Shown: piece by piece, positions 9,906-20,539 of the stretch | Position numbering within the stretch: the stretch's first letter is position 1 | Layout of the letters: each line of letters opens with the position of its first letter | Source: Delphinus delphis | Taxonomy: Eukaryota; Chordata; Mammalia; Artiodactyla; Delphinidae | Direction of reading: 5' to 3' | Assembly (NCBI RefSeq): GCF_949987515.2 | Contig: NC_082690.1 | Coordinates: forward strand, 106,390,400 to 106,454,399 | DNA length: 64,000 nucleotides | Notes under the pieces: generated by a model | What the model was told of the DNA's origin: nothing | Seen by the model: the letters and a program-made list of their open reading frames with translations, nothing else | Database searches by the model: none | Made by a program: the position numbers and the translations under genes

Positions 9906-11589
9906 GCCGGTGGGCCTTCACTACAGGGCCCCAAGCAGACTCACACAGGGAGCGACGAGGGCCAGGGCATGTTCTCTGCAAGGGAGGAAACAGACACTGA
10001 AGGCCAGCCCCCGGGAGTTAGCGGCTGAGCTGGGGCAGGACCCTGATCTCCTGGGGCCCACACCCATCCTGGAGACACGGTACCAGGCAGCAGACAGCAT
10101 GCATGTTGCCTCTGGGGGTGGTGGCAGGATGGCCCTGGAAGGATGGAACTCCTGCTGTCACCCGTTCGCTTGGCTGTGACACAGGCCCCAGCACCTTTAC
10201 GACGTGGGGGGAACCTGGCCAGATTCACTATGGGCTTCTCCCCAGCAGCCCCTGGTGACCAGGAAAGGGCATCTCAGGCCATGAGGCTCCTCCCCCAGCC
10301 CCGCCCTTCAGGCACCCGCTGTGGATGGGGTGGGGCGCGGTGGGGGGGGCCGGTGATGCTCTCTCACCAGCCGCTTCCACTGGGTGTGTCTGTTTCCTGC
10401 AGATCTCCTGCAGCTCAGCAGAGGCCCCCTCGCCCCCCACTGCCCTTCCTCGCCTCTGCTGTGGTGGGCCAGAGAGTCAGGGCCAAGGTGGGTCAGCACC
10501 ATTGGTCCCAGAGGGCCTGCCCAGCCCCCTGGCCACCCAGGATGGCACTGGCCGAGGCCGAGGCCGTGGGACCCGCTCCTCTGGGCCCGGTTTGAGCTCC
10601 TCTGTGATGGATCTGAGTGGCAGGAAGCACATTCCCAGCACAATCTGTTGGCCTGGGGCCGAGCTGCCCCGTGAGGGATGAGGTCATGTCCTGCAATGGC
10701 CACACGGAAAGGGCGGGGCTCTCCCTGCCCGCGGGGACTCCCATGGCTGGGGCCTTTTCCCAGAGACCCCTGGGAGAGCGATGGCTGGGGGTGAGCTTCA
10801 GGCCGGGGATGAGTGACCTGGTGCCCATCTCAGTGCTGTCGGGATGCACAGGGTGACCTGGGGCAATCAGGGTCCCGCTCTGGACCCTCCCTCCCGCTGA
10901 GCCAAGGGAATGGACCAGCATCTCGGGGGCTCCTTGGGTGGCCGCCATGCGTGCTGTCTGTGCTGGCAGAGGTCACGTTCCGGAAGAGGTGGGACAGGGC
11001 CTCCATCCAGGGACTGGCTGATCGGGGATGGGTGCCCCCAGAGGTGTGGGTCCCGCAGCTCAGCAGGCACAGAAGCAGCAGAGACGAGCATCCTGTTTCC
11101 CAGCCCGACCTCTGGTGGGGGGAGGGGCCGCTCCAAGGGGCCTAAACCTCTGACCCCAGTGATTGACCCAGTCTTTCAACAGAGAAGCCGGCGTGAAGGG
11201 TGGGCGGTAGGGCCCTGGGTAGGGAATCGCCCCAAATCTCCACGCTGTTTCAAAACCAAAGTGGGAAACGAGCTTGTTTGAAATCATCAAAGCCATGTTC
11301 CTAGGTCTTTGTAATTTGCCCCAACCAAGCCCCCAGCCCCAGCCCACGCCCCACCTGGCCCCTGGTCTGCTGCCCCCGCCCCACAGGGCCCCCCAGCTCC
11401 TCCCACCCCACCTCTGCCAAAACCCACATCCAAAGTTCAGCGGGAAAGACCCAGGCCCACCAGCAAGTGAGGGGCTGGACGGCGTGGCCTTGAACCTTGT
11501 GAGCGTGGCCGGGAGCTGGGAAAGAGGCTTGAACGAGGAAGCAACGTGCCCAGGGACACAGCAGACGCGAGACAGAGCCAGGCTGCCTG
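9906..11589. other. GC-rich unassigned unique sequence
   Basis: About 1.7 kb, locally above 60% G+C, with many overlapping frames on both strands (longest 181 codons, 11060-11605 minus). The frames overlap each other and have no recognisable domain. A G-quadruplex-type motif is at 10327-10349. I see no CpG-island-like clustering and no repeats. Confidence 0.5.
10327..10349 (+). other. G-quadruplex-type motif
   Basis: Three G runs of 4, 4 and 8, separated by 1 and 6 bases (the last run can supply two strands). This fits the usual four-run G4 pattern. Formation is not shown by sequence. Confidence 0.5.
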
Positions 11590-11595
11590 ACTCCC

Positions 11596-11660
11596 CAGGG
11601 CTCACTCACTCATTCGTTCGTTCATTTACTCATTCATACACTCACTCTTTGAACAAGTTC
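11596..11660 (-). repeat. L2 3' tail, (ATTC)n-type
   Basis: CTCACTCACTCATTCGTTCG then TTCATTTACTCATTCATACA is a decayed tetranucleotide tail of the kind that ends L2 and related elements. Confidence 0.5.
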
Positions 11661-11889
11661 CAGAGCCTCGAGGGGTTTCCGTGGAAACACCTGGATGGAA
11701 GCTGTAGGGGGAGCAGGACAGCTTGTGGATGTTCAGAGACGGCCCTGAGCCCCCTGGGGCGGAGACGGCGCACGCTCTGGACCCAGAGGGACCCACAGGA
11801 AAGGCAGGAGGAACAGCCGGACGGCAGAGACGGGCGGGGAGGCCGCAGGTTCCCTCGAGGTGGCCCAGCCTGCTGCGGACCCTGCCTGC

Positions 11890-12050
11890 CTGCCTGCTGC
11901 ACCCACAAGAGTGTGAGCTCAGAGAGCCCGGTCCTCCCGGCTCAGGACCCTCAGCTCCCTGCCCAGCACCGGCTCACGGGGACGCTTCTCCATAATGACG
12001 GGCTGACTAACCAAGCACGCGAATGAATGGATGAACGAATGAACCCAAGA
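11890..12050 (+). repeat. L2 3' end fragment
   Basis: GTGAGCTCAGAGAGCCCGGT through CCAGCACCGGCTCACGGGGA to GCGAATGAATGGATGAACGA: the L2 end, with its (TGAA/TGGA) tail. Confidence 0.5.
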
Positions 12051-12767
12051 ACAAGCGGTGAGCAGAGGGGTCCCGGGAGCCACAGTGACCTCAGCGGGAG
12101 CCTTCCTGTCCTTCCTCCGGGCGCGCGGGGCTCCATGCTGAGCCTGGCCCCTCTCGGAGCAGCCTGGAACCTGGATGCCTCTTCCGGCCCCATCGGGGGT
12201 GGCCTTGAGGATCCTAGGGTACAGTTGGGGGGGGTGTCCAGTGGGCCCCAGGATGGTCCTTGCAGAACCTGGGGACACGAGCATCTCCTGGCAGAAGGTG
12301 GGGAAGGGGGTACGAGGGCTCTGAGGACCCCTTCAAGGCCCTGCCTGCATTGCACCAGAGCAGAGCCTTTGAAGGTTCTCAGATCTGGGGAGAGTTACTC
12401 CCGTCTGCTGGAGTCCTGTACCGATGGGCGCGGTACACGTTAGCACCCACAAGTCTCAGGGGTGTCATCACGGCCCCCAAAGGACTGGGAAGATAGGAGG
12501 CCCCACCTTCACACCCGGGGCCAGCTGGTGGTCAGCGGCTGCGGGATGGAGTGGTGAGGAGGAGACTGGGGGCAATGGGGTGGCCTGGAGTTGCACGGAC
12601 ACGCCGGGGCTGCCCCAGTGAAGACTGGTCCAGACCCAAGGAGACTAGAGAGCCTGAGTGCACCTGAGTCCTGGCCAGGATGCTGCACAGGTGGAAAAAT
12701 GGCCACAGAGAACAGAGCAGGGGTGAGCGAAGACATTTGAACAGGGGTGGTGGGTGAGAGAACAGTG
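12051..12767. other. Unassigned GC-rich sequence
   Basis: Nothing recognised. Frames of 65-138 codons on both strands overlap and contradict each other. Confidence 0.45.
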
Positions 12768-13127
12768 TGGCTTCATGCAACTGCCCTGATTTCCACAGCC
12801 GTCCTGTGTTGTGTGAGAGAATGTCCCTGTCCTTAGAAAGGCACACACAAGTGTCTGGGGGTCAAGGGGCATCATGTCCCCAACTCACTCTCAAATGAGT
12901 CAGAGGGGGAATGGGGGAGTGATATATGTGAGAGATATAAACTTAAACATATGTACACACAGTCTATGTATAGAGAGAAAGTCAGAGTGCAAATGGCACC
13001 AATGTAAACCGTTGGGCAATCGGGGTATTAGGGTTTCGGGGGAGGGATACAGCAGGCCCTTGAGCCATCCTTGCAACTTTTCTGCAAATGTGAAATAATA
13101 CCAAATTAAACCTTGCAAAAAAAAAAG
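12768..13127 (+). mobile_element. Old L1 3' UTR fragment
   Basis: GAGAATGTCCCTGTCCTTAG, GGTCAAGGGGCATCATGTCC, ACTCACTCTCAAATGAGTCA, then GCAACTTTTCTGCAAATGTG, AAATAATACCAAATTAAACC and an A10 tract at about 13118-13127. This is the 3' UTR and poly-A end of an old L1. Confidence 0.75.
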
Positions 13128-13134
13128 AAAGAAA

Positions 13135-13215
13135 AAGTGGCCTGGGTTACAGTGGCAGGACTCCCATCTGCGTGACCTAGGGTGGTCCACTTCGTCCCTT
13201 GGGCACCCCCTCCTT
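13135..13215 (+). repeat. MIR-like fragment
   Basis: TGCGTGACCTAGGGTGGTCC, then CTTCGTCCCTTGGGC, then CTTACCTGTCACCTG. A weak match to the MIR core. Confidence 0.4.
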
Positions 13216-14017
13216 CCTTACCTGTCACCTGTGCCCATCCCCTGCTGTGAGGCCCATGGGACCAGAAACTCCAAAACCCGAATGCACGTGAGCTGCTGGC
13301 GTCATCATCACTATCTTCTCGGCTCTGTCCCCAAAGTGTCCCCTGCTAGTGGGACTCCTCTGGATGGGGACACTGCACCTCCAGAAGGCTCCTGCTCTCC
13401 ACTGTCTGGGAGGGATCCGATGCAGGGGCCGCATCGGGGCTTCAGCCTACACTCTGGGGAGTGGCCGCAGGAAGGTGGAGCTGAGGACCAGGAGGGGAGG
13501 GGGCAGGGCTGGCAGGACGAGGCGGGACGAAGGCCTTGGAGACAATGTAGATTTGGGGGACAGCCAGGGATGGGTGGAATCCTCATTACCCTGTGGCTGG
13601 CGTGCCCCATACCTGCTTGTACCCGGCCCCTGTACACGGAGGGCGCCATGTATAGCTCTGTTTGCAATAACGTGCAACTTCTCATTTGGGGTCTGAGCTG
13701 CAAACGATTTTATCTGGGTAAAAATCTACACGGGACCCAATTCCCCCCACGCTGGCTGAGAGGAGAGGACCCCAGACCCTTGCTCACAGCCACTTATTCC
13801 TCTGTTCACCTGGGTTCCAGCGAACCCCATTATGCGTTCCTCCACTGTCTCCAGTATGAAAAGGGGGTGCAGTGAAACGGCAATGGAAAATAGGCGGGGT
13901 GGGGCTGCGTTAACCACAGAACTCAGATACCAAAGCCGGGGTGCACTGAGCGCTGGGGCAAAGTGCTCTCGCCCCGCAGCGGGTTGTGAGGGCAGCATCA
14001 CGCAGTCCATACGACTA
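13216..14017. other. Unassigned sequence
   Basis: GC-rich. The largest frame (13231-13875, plus, 214 codons) has no domain I know and overlaps minus-strand frames of 69-130 codons. Treated as non-coding. Confidence 0.45.
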
Positions 14018-14140
14018 TGGGGTGACCAGCCAGCCCGGTCTGTGCGGGCCATGATGGTTCCTGGCCATGGGACTTGCAGAGCTAAATGTGGGAAAGTCCA
14101 GGGCACACCAGGACAAATCGGTCATCACCCTACTAGGAAG
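14018..14140. mobile_element. Short DNA-transposon fossil with inverted ends
   Basis: Starts TATGGGGTGACCAGCC and ends CGGTCATCACCCTA, giving imperfect inverted ends of the TAGGGTGACCA kind seen in small mammalian MER DNA transposons. The interior (GGGAAAGTCCAGGGCACACC) fits. About 120 bp. Confidence 0.55.
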
Positions 14141-14964
14141 AGTGGGGGAGGACAGCAGAGGGACAGGTGGGGATCAGCCTTGAGCGGTCTTTCAGTGCCA
14201 GGACAGTGACGGGGACCCCCCAGGCCACGAGGAGCCCCAGGAGACTCTAAGCAGGGTGGAGGGAGGGGGGGGCTATTTTTCCAGAAAAGTAACTTCCATC
14301 TGTCCAGCCCTGACAGGCATGGCTACCCCAGATCCTCACACCTGCCAGAGCAGGGGGCCACTGTGGACCTCGACTTCTTTTCAGAAAAGGAGGTGGCACC
14401 CTGGAGAGGGGGCATCATGTGCTTATCTGCGGTGGGCCGGAACCATCCCCCAGGGCTGCCTGACTTGGGTCCCCTGAGGTCCCGTGTCACCGAGGCTCCC
14501 TCTTTCCCGAACACCCTCTTCACGTGGCTCTCCTTGGAAATTCTAGGGGTTTTGTTCTCTCAGCCACACAGCATGTGGGCTCCGCTTCCTTCCCTGTGCT
14601 CTCTGGGAGAGGACCATGCCCTGGAGATGTCCAGACAAGGACAACAGGTGGGGCTCCAGGAATGCGGGGGTCATTTAGCGGTGGGACATCGCCTCTCACC
14701 ATCCACTCTGCTGGCCGGCTGTCACGAGGGTGGGCGTGGATAGAGGGACACTTGAAGGACACACACAACCCTTTCTACAAGACACAAGGCTCCAGCCATC
14801 ATGGGTGCCTCCCTGCTGCCACCGGGCCCTTGGAGGTCAACGGGGGGACCCCAGGCGGGGTGGAGTGGCACAGAGCCGAGGGCTGGGACCCAGGGTTCGT
14901 CCCGGGACCAAGGTACCCTCTTGAAAGTCCAGGCTGGGTGGGAATGGCCCTCGGGTGGCCGCGG
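14141..14964. other. Unassigned sequence
   Basis: GC-rich with no recognised repeat. A 167-codon frame (14524-15027, plus) has low-complexity glycine-rich content and no known domain. Confidence 0.45.
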
Positions 14965-15050
14965 GGAGACCTGAATTCTAGACCTGCTCTGCTGGGTGAG
15001 CTTGGGCAGCCCCCAATCTGGACTTGAGGGGCTGCACCTGGGGGGTGAGG
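14965..15050 (+). repeat. MIR-like fragment
   Basis: AGACCTGAATTCTAGACCTG, CTCTGCTGGGTGAGCTTGGG. Matches the MIR ...GAATCC...CTCTGCC...GTGACCTTGGG order weakly. Confidence 0.45.
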
Positions 15051-15786
15051 CAGGAAGCCTGCCTGCTCCCTGAGGGGGTCCTGGTGAAGTCTAAAAAGTC
15101 TGAGGTGCTGTGCAGGGGGCCCTGCCCCCACCCCTGCTGAACCGTGATTCCCGCTCCCCTCCACGGAGCATTAGGCCCTGAGCTGGAGCCCTCGGCGGCC
15201 CTGGCACAGCCTGGACTCGACGGGGAGGCAGTGCCCACTACCAGGTGTTGCTCTCATGGCAAAGCCTGGTAGCATGGAGCTTCTCCCTCCTTCCATTCCA
15301 GGGGAGCCCATAGCCGCCACGCACAGGTGCCGGCTGAGCCTGGAGCAAGTGAAGTGAGGAAGACACTCCCTGCTGCCCGAGGAGCACACAGCTCGGCTGG
15401 GAGCAGACACCAGGCGACAAGGGGTGCAGCGTTCATCCCTTGCCCATTTCTAATCTCCAGCTGCAGCACACCCGCCGAGGCTGGTCACTGCGACTCAAGG
15501 CCCTGGCCACGTGGCCCCTTCCCGGCGGAGGTGTAAGCAAGGCGACGTCTGCAGCCCTACTCGTCACTGTCCTCTCCCCGTCCTTCCCTTTCCTTCCCTT
15601 CCCCTCATCGCTTTAAAGTCAGACAGGCACGGCGAAGAACTTCCAGACTTCTTTTGCTCATCTGTGAAAACTAAACAAAAATCCCAGCAGTGCTGGGAAG
15701 ATGAGTGGAGCCCTGCTCGGAAAGCACGGGCCTCACTTCCTGCATATGGTGGGTCCCCAGGAAATTCGAGTAAATGTGATAAGGGT
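15051..15786. other. Unassigned sequence with a CT-rich patch
   Basis: GC-rich. CT-rich low-complexity run around 15575-15608 (CCTTCCCTTTCC-type). Frames of 60-138 codons lack known domains. Confidence 0.45.
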
Positions 15787-15881
15787 GATGTTGGTGATGC
15801 TGGAGGTGATGCTGGAGGTGATGCTGGAGGTGATACTGGTGCTGATGCTGGAGGTGATGCTGGAGGTGATGCTGGAGGTGG
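15787..15881 (+). repeat. 12-base minisatellite, GATGCTGGAGGT units
   Basis: About eight 12-base units with variants. Six match GATGCTGGAGGT and two interior units differ (GATACTGGT plus GCT). In one plus frame of 15511-15927 it reads as a (DAGG)n protein repeat. The period is a multiple of three, so any frame through it stays open. That explains the long frame without a gene. Confidence 0.85.
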
Positions 15882-16054
15882 CGAAAGAGCGGAAAGAGGA
15901 GGAGAATCTGAGACTAGTACGCGGTAGGTGCCCTTGTAGCTTTATGTGAAGTTCTCTTTCTTTCCTCTTAAAGCACGATGCCTAGAAATGATCAAACTCC
16001 CGATGAAGGCATCCCCGGAGGGGCCTCCCCAAAGTTCAGCAAGAGCACTGCAGT

Positions 16055-16262
16055 GTGGAGAGCCGGGCCAGAGGCCTGGTTTCTCCCTGGCACTGCCACA
16101 GAGCCTCTTTGGGTCTCAGTTTCCCCACCCCTAGAATGGGAGTAATGATGGCCTAGTGCATCTCTTGTGGAGAGCAGGCAAGGGGATGGCACGGCAGGGA
16201 AAGCCCTGAGAGGCGTGTCTGGCACACAAGTGCTGATGCACATTAGCTCTTTCTGTTCTCCA
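16055..16262 (+). repeat. MIR SINE
   Basis: AGCCGGGCCAGAGGCCTGGT, CACAGAGCCTCTTTGGGTCT, CAGTTTCCCCACCCCTAGAA, GGGAGTAATGATGG, then TGTCTGGCACACAAGTGCTG. Core and 3' portions are in order. Confidence 0.75.
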
Positions 16263-17940
16263 AGGATCCAGATTGAGACTCTGATTCTAACTCGAGCCAG
16301 CCCAGCTCACCTCCCCGTGCCAGGACGGCCCGCGCAGGGGTGCCTGGTCGTCTACCTTCTGTCACAGCCACCTGGAGCAGGCTAGGCCCCCTGCCCACTC
16401 GGTGAGGACCCAGGCTCCACAGGGGAGGGACCCACCAGAGTCACCCGGCAAGGCGGGGGCCCGTCTCCCAGCTCCTGGCCTCCCTCTCTCTGCCGGGTGG
16501 GCGGCCGGCGGGCTCTGCCCCATTTAGCACAGACGCCATCTGTCTCTCCCGGCTTCCCGGCGGCTGAGGGCGTCTGGGCAGCTCCCTGCACACAGGCTAC
16601 AGCTTGTTTGCCGAGGCGGCCTTCTCTGTCCCAGCCCTGTCTGTCTGGACTTGGAGAGCCAGAGAAATTTCCACCGCTTGGAGCTGTTTGTTGATCTTTC
16701 CAGAGCCCACGAAGGGGCCCTGGGTCGCTCTGCCTGGAACGTGGGGCTGTGTGGGGACCAACTTCGGTCAGCCGGAGAGCCAGACCACACTTGGGCCGGC
16801 AGACCAGGCCACAGGCGGGCCGGCCCGGAGGAGACTGGAGCGAGGTCTGGGAAGGTCGGGCAGCCACTGGGACACCTTCTCAGCCTCGTGACCTCCTCGG
16901 TTCTTGACACACCCTTCTCAGAGCTGGGAGAACCGGAGCGCTGCCACCAGCAGAAACGGGGGCCCCTTGGGAGGAGCCAGGAGGCCTTGGAATGTCTAGC
17001 TCACCCCAGGGGCTGGTCAGGCCAACACAGAGGTTCTGGCCACTGGCCTCCCCTGGCCTGATGGCATCAAGCTTCAGACCCCAAGGAGAGCCACCCAGCG
17101 AGGGGTGGCCAGTGTCGGGGCCACAGACGCTGGGCTGCCATCTTGGATTCTGGGGCCTGTACACAGTCACAGGACTTAGGGGCCCAGCGACCACACACGC
17201 AAGCCCTGTTGCCCTCCAGAGTCAGAGGGGAGCTTTGGATTCCTGCCCTGGGACTGCTTTAAATTGTCCCCATCCAAAACCACAACCACACCAAGATGTG
17301 GACGCCACACCTAGCATGTGCAACCACAACGAGCACCAAGACCCCCATGGGTGGTCTCGGAAACAGTGGGGGGACAGCCGGGCATAGAGTGTTTCATTCA
17401 TGCCAAGTTCTTGAGGTTCATCCTGAAAGAGCCAGAGCTGGGAGTGGGGGTGGGTCACGTATAAGGATGACCAGACTGCTGGGCTGGTGGCGTGGCAGCA
17501 GCCAGAGGGTCCAGCCTGGGACGCAGAGGTCCACCTGCCCAGGACAAGTAGGACACACACTCACAGCTGCTCATAGCTGCCCGTCGGGGCTCAGGTCACT
17601 GTCTGCAGAATGGGGGCCTCAAGTGCCAAGCGTCTCAGGAGGCCCTACCTACCTGATGGCAGGTATCTCAGAGCCCTGGGCATTTGGAAAAAGAAAGAAT
17701 AAGGAAAGGATGGAGGGAGGGCAAGAAAGAAGATAGCCAGGTGACGCTAAAGATGAACAATGAGGAAATCGCAGAACCGTCAGCTTGTCATCAGATCATG
17801 AGAGGAGTGAAGGCCACCAGCACAGACATGGATGTGAGCCATCTCAAAGCCTGTAGGCTCTGTGTCTGGCAAGCAGACTCAGGCTCAGACCCCTAGCTGC
17901 CCTGGACCCCTCACAGGGCAGAGCAGAGTAGGGTTGTGTA
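16263..17940. other. Unassigned GC-rich sequence
   Basis: About 1.7 kb without recognised repeats. The part around 16,590-16,760 has long uninterrupted unique text (TTGCCGAGGCGGCCTTCTC onward) that could be conserved, but I cannot show it. Frames up to 161 codons overlap on both strands. Confidence 0.45.
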
Positions 17941-17944
17941 GCCG

Positions 17945-18125
17945 TCAGGCTAGGGCAGGTTATGCTGCAGTAAGAAATGACACCAAATCTAAGAAGTTCA
18001 AAAAAGCAAAGGCTGATTTCTTGTTCACACAGTATGTTCATCACAGGTCCGCAAGGACCTCCGCTGACCGGTCAGCCATGCTCTCTAACATGCAAAGAAA
18101 GGCCAGAGACCCATCCTAACTGGCC
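17945..18125 (+). repeat. Old interspersed repeat, family uncertain
   Basis: GGTTATGCTGCAGTAAGAAA, ACACCAAATCTAAGAAGTTC and AAAGGCTGATTTCTTGTTCA resemble the end of a widespread old mammalian repeat that starts GTTCTGCTGCAGTAACAAA. I cannot name it with confidence. Confidence 0.5.
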
Positions 18126-18129
18126 AATT

Positions 18130-18576
18130 TCAGGCCCCCCTTTCCTGTCCCCGGACCTCAGTCAGCCCACAGCCCCACATAACATCGGGTCAGACCAAGG
18201 GCCCCGCTGTACGGCAAGGAGGTGCCGGGCTGGGCCCCGAGGGAAAGGATGCTGTCAGCAGCCTCCACCCTGCAGCCCCCCTTGAGGAAGACAATGGGAG
18301 CTGCTCAGAGGAGGGAGTCCAACGTGGTGGTCCTCAACTTTCCAACACTCAGGAAAAATGCCCCCTCCCCACCCTAGATGACATGCTCTCTGGGAGATCG
18401 AGTGACTGGAGGCCTGTGGTTTCCAGTTTGGAAAGGGGTCCACTGGGGAAACACCCTGAGGACTGCAGAGTGACACTGTACCCAGGGCGCCTCCCACAGC
18501 CCACCTGAGGCTGCACCCAGGCTGCGGGGAGAGAGTGGACACGCAAAGCCAGGGGACAGACGCCAGAGGGGTCAGA
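18130..18576. other. Unassigned sequence
   Basis: GC-rich, no repeat recognised. Confidence 0.4.
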
Positions 18577-18591
18577 CCACCAGATGGCGGC
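18577..18591 (+). promoter_or_regulatory. CTCF core motif, 15/15 match
   Basis: CCACCAGATGGCGGC fits every position of the CTCF core pattern C-C-A-(C/G)-(C/T)-A-G-(A/G)-(G/T)-G-G-C-(A/G)-(C/G)-(C/T). It lies in unique GC-rich sequence rather than in a repeat. CTCF binding would suggest an insulator or loop anchor, with orientation given by the plus strand. Only a motif match is shown here. Occupancy is inferred. Confidence 0.55.
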
Positions 18592-18849
18592 CCCTCTGGG
18601 GCCAGGCGCGTCAGCCTCATCGCAGAAATGCCCTCCAAGGCACGAGCTTCCAGTCTGTCCCTCCAGAGAAGCCCCTGCTGGGGGACATGGGCTCAGGGGT
18701 CGGGTACCCCATGGAGCGCTCCGGGTGTTAGCGCTCAGATAACAAGCTGTGGTTCGTGGAGCATGTGTGCGAGCCAGGCTCCGGGGAAGGGTCTTCTCAC
18801 TTCGCTCCGACCATCCCATGAAAACAGCACCACCCCTGAGAGCTGGGCG
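18592..18849. other. Unassigned sequence
   Basis: Continues unique GC-rich DNA between the CTCF-type motif and a MIR fragment. Confidence 0.4.
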
Positions 18850-18905
18850 CTCTGGAGAGCCCGGCTTGCAGATGGGAAACTGAGGCCCGGGACGGCCCCG
18901 TGATC
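18850..18905 (-). repeat. MIR fragment
   Basis: GCTTGCAGATGGGAAACTGA followed by GGCCCGGGAC matches the minus-strand MIR ...CAGATGAGGAAACTGAGGCCC.... Confidence 0.6.
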
Positions 18906-19827
18906 CTCCCAAGCCCAAGCAGGGTTGCCAGGGCTCCAGGGCTGTGCTCTGGCCCTACCTCCCACCTTGGGGCCTGAGGCAGCGGCCCAGCCACTTCTCC
19001 GAGGAGTCCCCAAGTAGAGGTCACAAGCACTGTGCTCTGAGGGCCCTTTCTGGGCCCCTCCCCCTTCCTGAGTGGCTTCGTTCCTCCCCTGTGCTGGCAA
19101 AGGCACATGGATGCCCTGACGTCGGAGCTAAAACAGGCTCCGTTTTCACCAGGAAAGGTTCGAGTGTTTCCTTTTTTCCTGCCCTTTATTCATGCACTTC
19201 CTGGCATGCAATCAGAGGGCATTGTGTTCTGGAATGGACAACTGTCTTCAAGTGAAAGGAAAGCCCAGCTGCCCCCGCAGGAGGAGGTGCCCAGGCTCGG
19301 GACTGGCTGGGTAATGATGCGCACGAGGGGCACGGTGCCCCTAAATCTATCAGGAATTTCGAGACGGTGACTGCAGAGCATGAGCCCCGCGTGGGCCCCC
19401 GTGACGCCAGCCCTGGAAGCCGGCCCTGCCCGCAGGGGGAGGAGTTGGGCCCGTGGGCTGGCCCTTCGCCTCTCTGGACCTCCGTTCCCACGGCTGTAAA
19501 CAGGGGTGTGGCGGGCAGAGGGAGGGCAGAGCTGCCCACAGTGTTCCTGGCCCCAGAGTTAGCCTCCGTCCAGGCTCGCTCAGGATTGCAGCTGAGTGGG
19601 GGGCTGGCGCCTAGGGATGCCCGGGTGTTGGCTTGCCTCCCCCATTTAGTGGCAATAACACCCTAAGAAAGTGGTCCGTTTGCCGCAGCCTTGTGGGATT
19701 GGGGGCGGGTGTGAAGGGGCACCGGGCTGATCTCGGGAGTGGGGAGGCCACAGGAGGGGCCTGGGTATGTGGCCAAGGACCACCCCACCTCTCTCCAGGG
19801 CTATGGAGGGATGAAAGAACAGAAAAG
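18906..19827. other. Unassigned sequence with a weak MIR remnant
   Basis: Mostly unique. A short MIR-like run (GCCTCTCTGGACCTCCGTTC at about 19468, then CTGTAAACAGGGGTG) is visible. The segment 19,110-19,265 is a clean unique stretch with TTCATGCACTTCCTGGCATG. No exon supported. Confidence 0.4.
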
Positions 19828-20173
19828 GGGACTTCCCTGGTGGTCCTGTGGTAAAGAATCTGCATTCCAATGCAGGGAACGCGGGTTTGATCCCTGGTCA
19901 GGGAACTAAGATCCCACATGCCGCAGGGCAGCTAAGCACATGCGTCACAGCTACTGAGCACACACTCCTCAACTAGAGCGCCCGCGTGCTGCAAACTACA
20001 GAGCCCATGTGCTCTGGAGCCCGTGCGCCACAACTAGAGAAGAGAAAACCCGCGCTCCACAACTAGAGAGAAGCCCCTGTGCCACAACGAAGAGCCCATG
20101 CGCCGCAACTGAGACCCGATACGGCCATAAGTAAAGAAAGAAATAACTTAATTAATTAAAAAATTTTTAAAAA
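19828..20173 (+). mobile_element. CHR-1-like SINE, long form
   Basis: Plus-strand SINE. Starts GGGACTTCCCTGGTGGTCCT, has a tRNA-like head with GGTTTGATCCCTGGTCAGGG (B box), then ACTAAGATCCCACATGCCGC, followed by a long non-tRNA body rich in CAACTAGAG and CCACAAC phrases, and an A/T-rich tail. A weak seven-base duplication (AGAAAAG at 19821 and 20174) may flank it. Confidence 0.88.
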
Positions 20174-20224
20174 AGAAAAGAAAACATAAAGGGCTTTGGA
20201 AATGAACATGGCTCAATACTTGTG
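20174..20224 (+). other. A-rich flank of the SINE
   Basis: A-rich run and short unique sequence following the SINE. Confidence 0.4.
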
Positions 20225-20335
20225 AATGGAGAATCTTGCTTTTTTGCTCATTCATCTGTTCATTCACTCATTCATCTATCCATCCACGCACCAAAGGCTC
20301 AGTGAGCACGTGATGTGTACCAGAGCCTGTGCTGT
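20225..20335 (-). repeat. L2 3' end fragment
   Basis: Reverse complement of the L2 end: (CATT)n-type start TTCATCTGTTCATTCACTCA, then GCTCAGTGAGCACGTGATGT, GTACCAGAGCCTGTGCTGTG. Confidence 0.6.
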
Positions 20336-20539
20336 GGCCAGAACCTCAGGCAGAGGTGCCTGGGCATCCCTGACCCCAAGCCCCATCACACCACCTTCCG
20401 TGCTGACCCAGCTTCTGTGCCCAGGGGCCTGACCGTCTGCAGGCACATCCTCTAAGCCTGGTCCTCTGGCATCTGGGTGGGGTGTCTGCCTCCTTGCCCC
20501 CCACTCCAAGTGACCCTACCCATAGGTCCTCCCACAGCC

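Noticed and set aside
11274..12026. 250-codon plus-strand open frame
   Set aside because: Pro/Ala-rich, low-complexity content. It crosses an L2-type tail and overlaps long antisense frames. No recognised domain.
19828..20173. tRNA-like head that could pass for a tRNA gene
   Set aside because: It is the tRNA-derived 5' part of a CHR-1-like SINE with a non-tRNA body and A-rich tail, so it is a SINE and not a functional tRNA gene.
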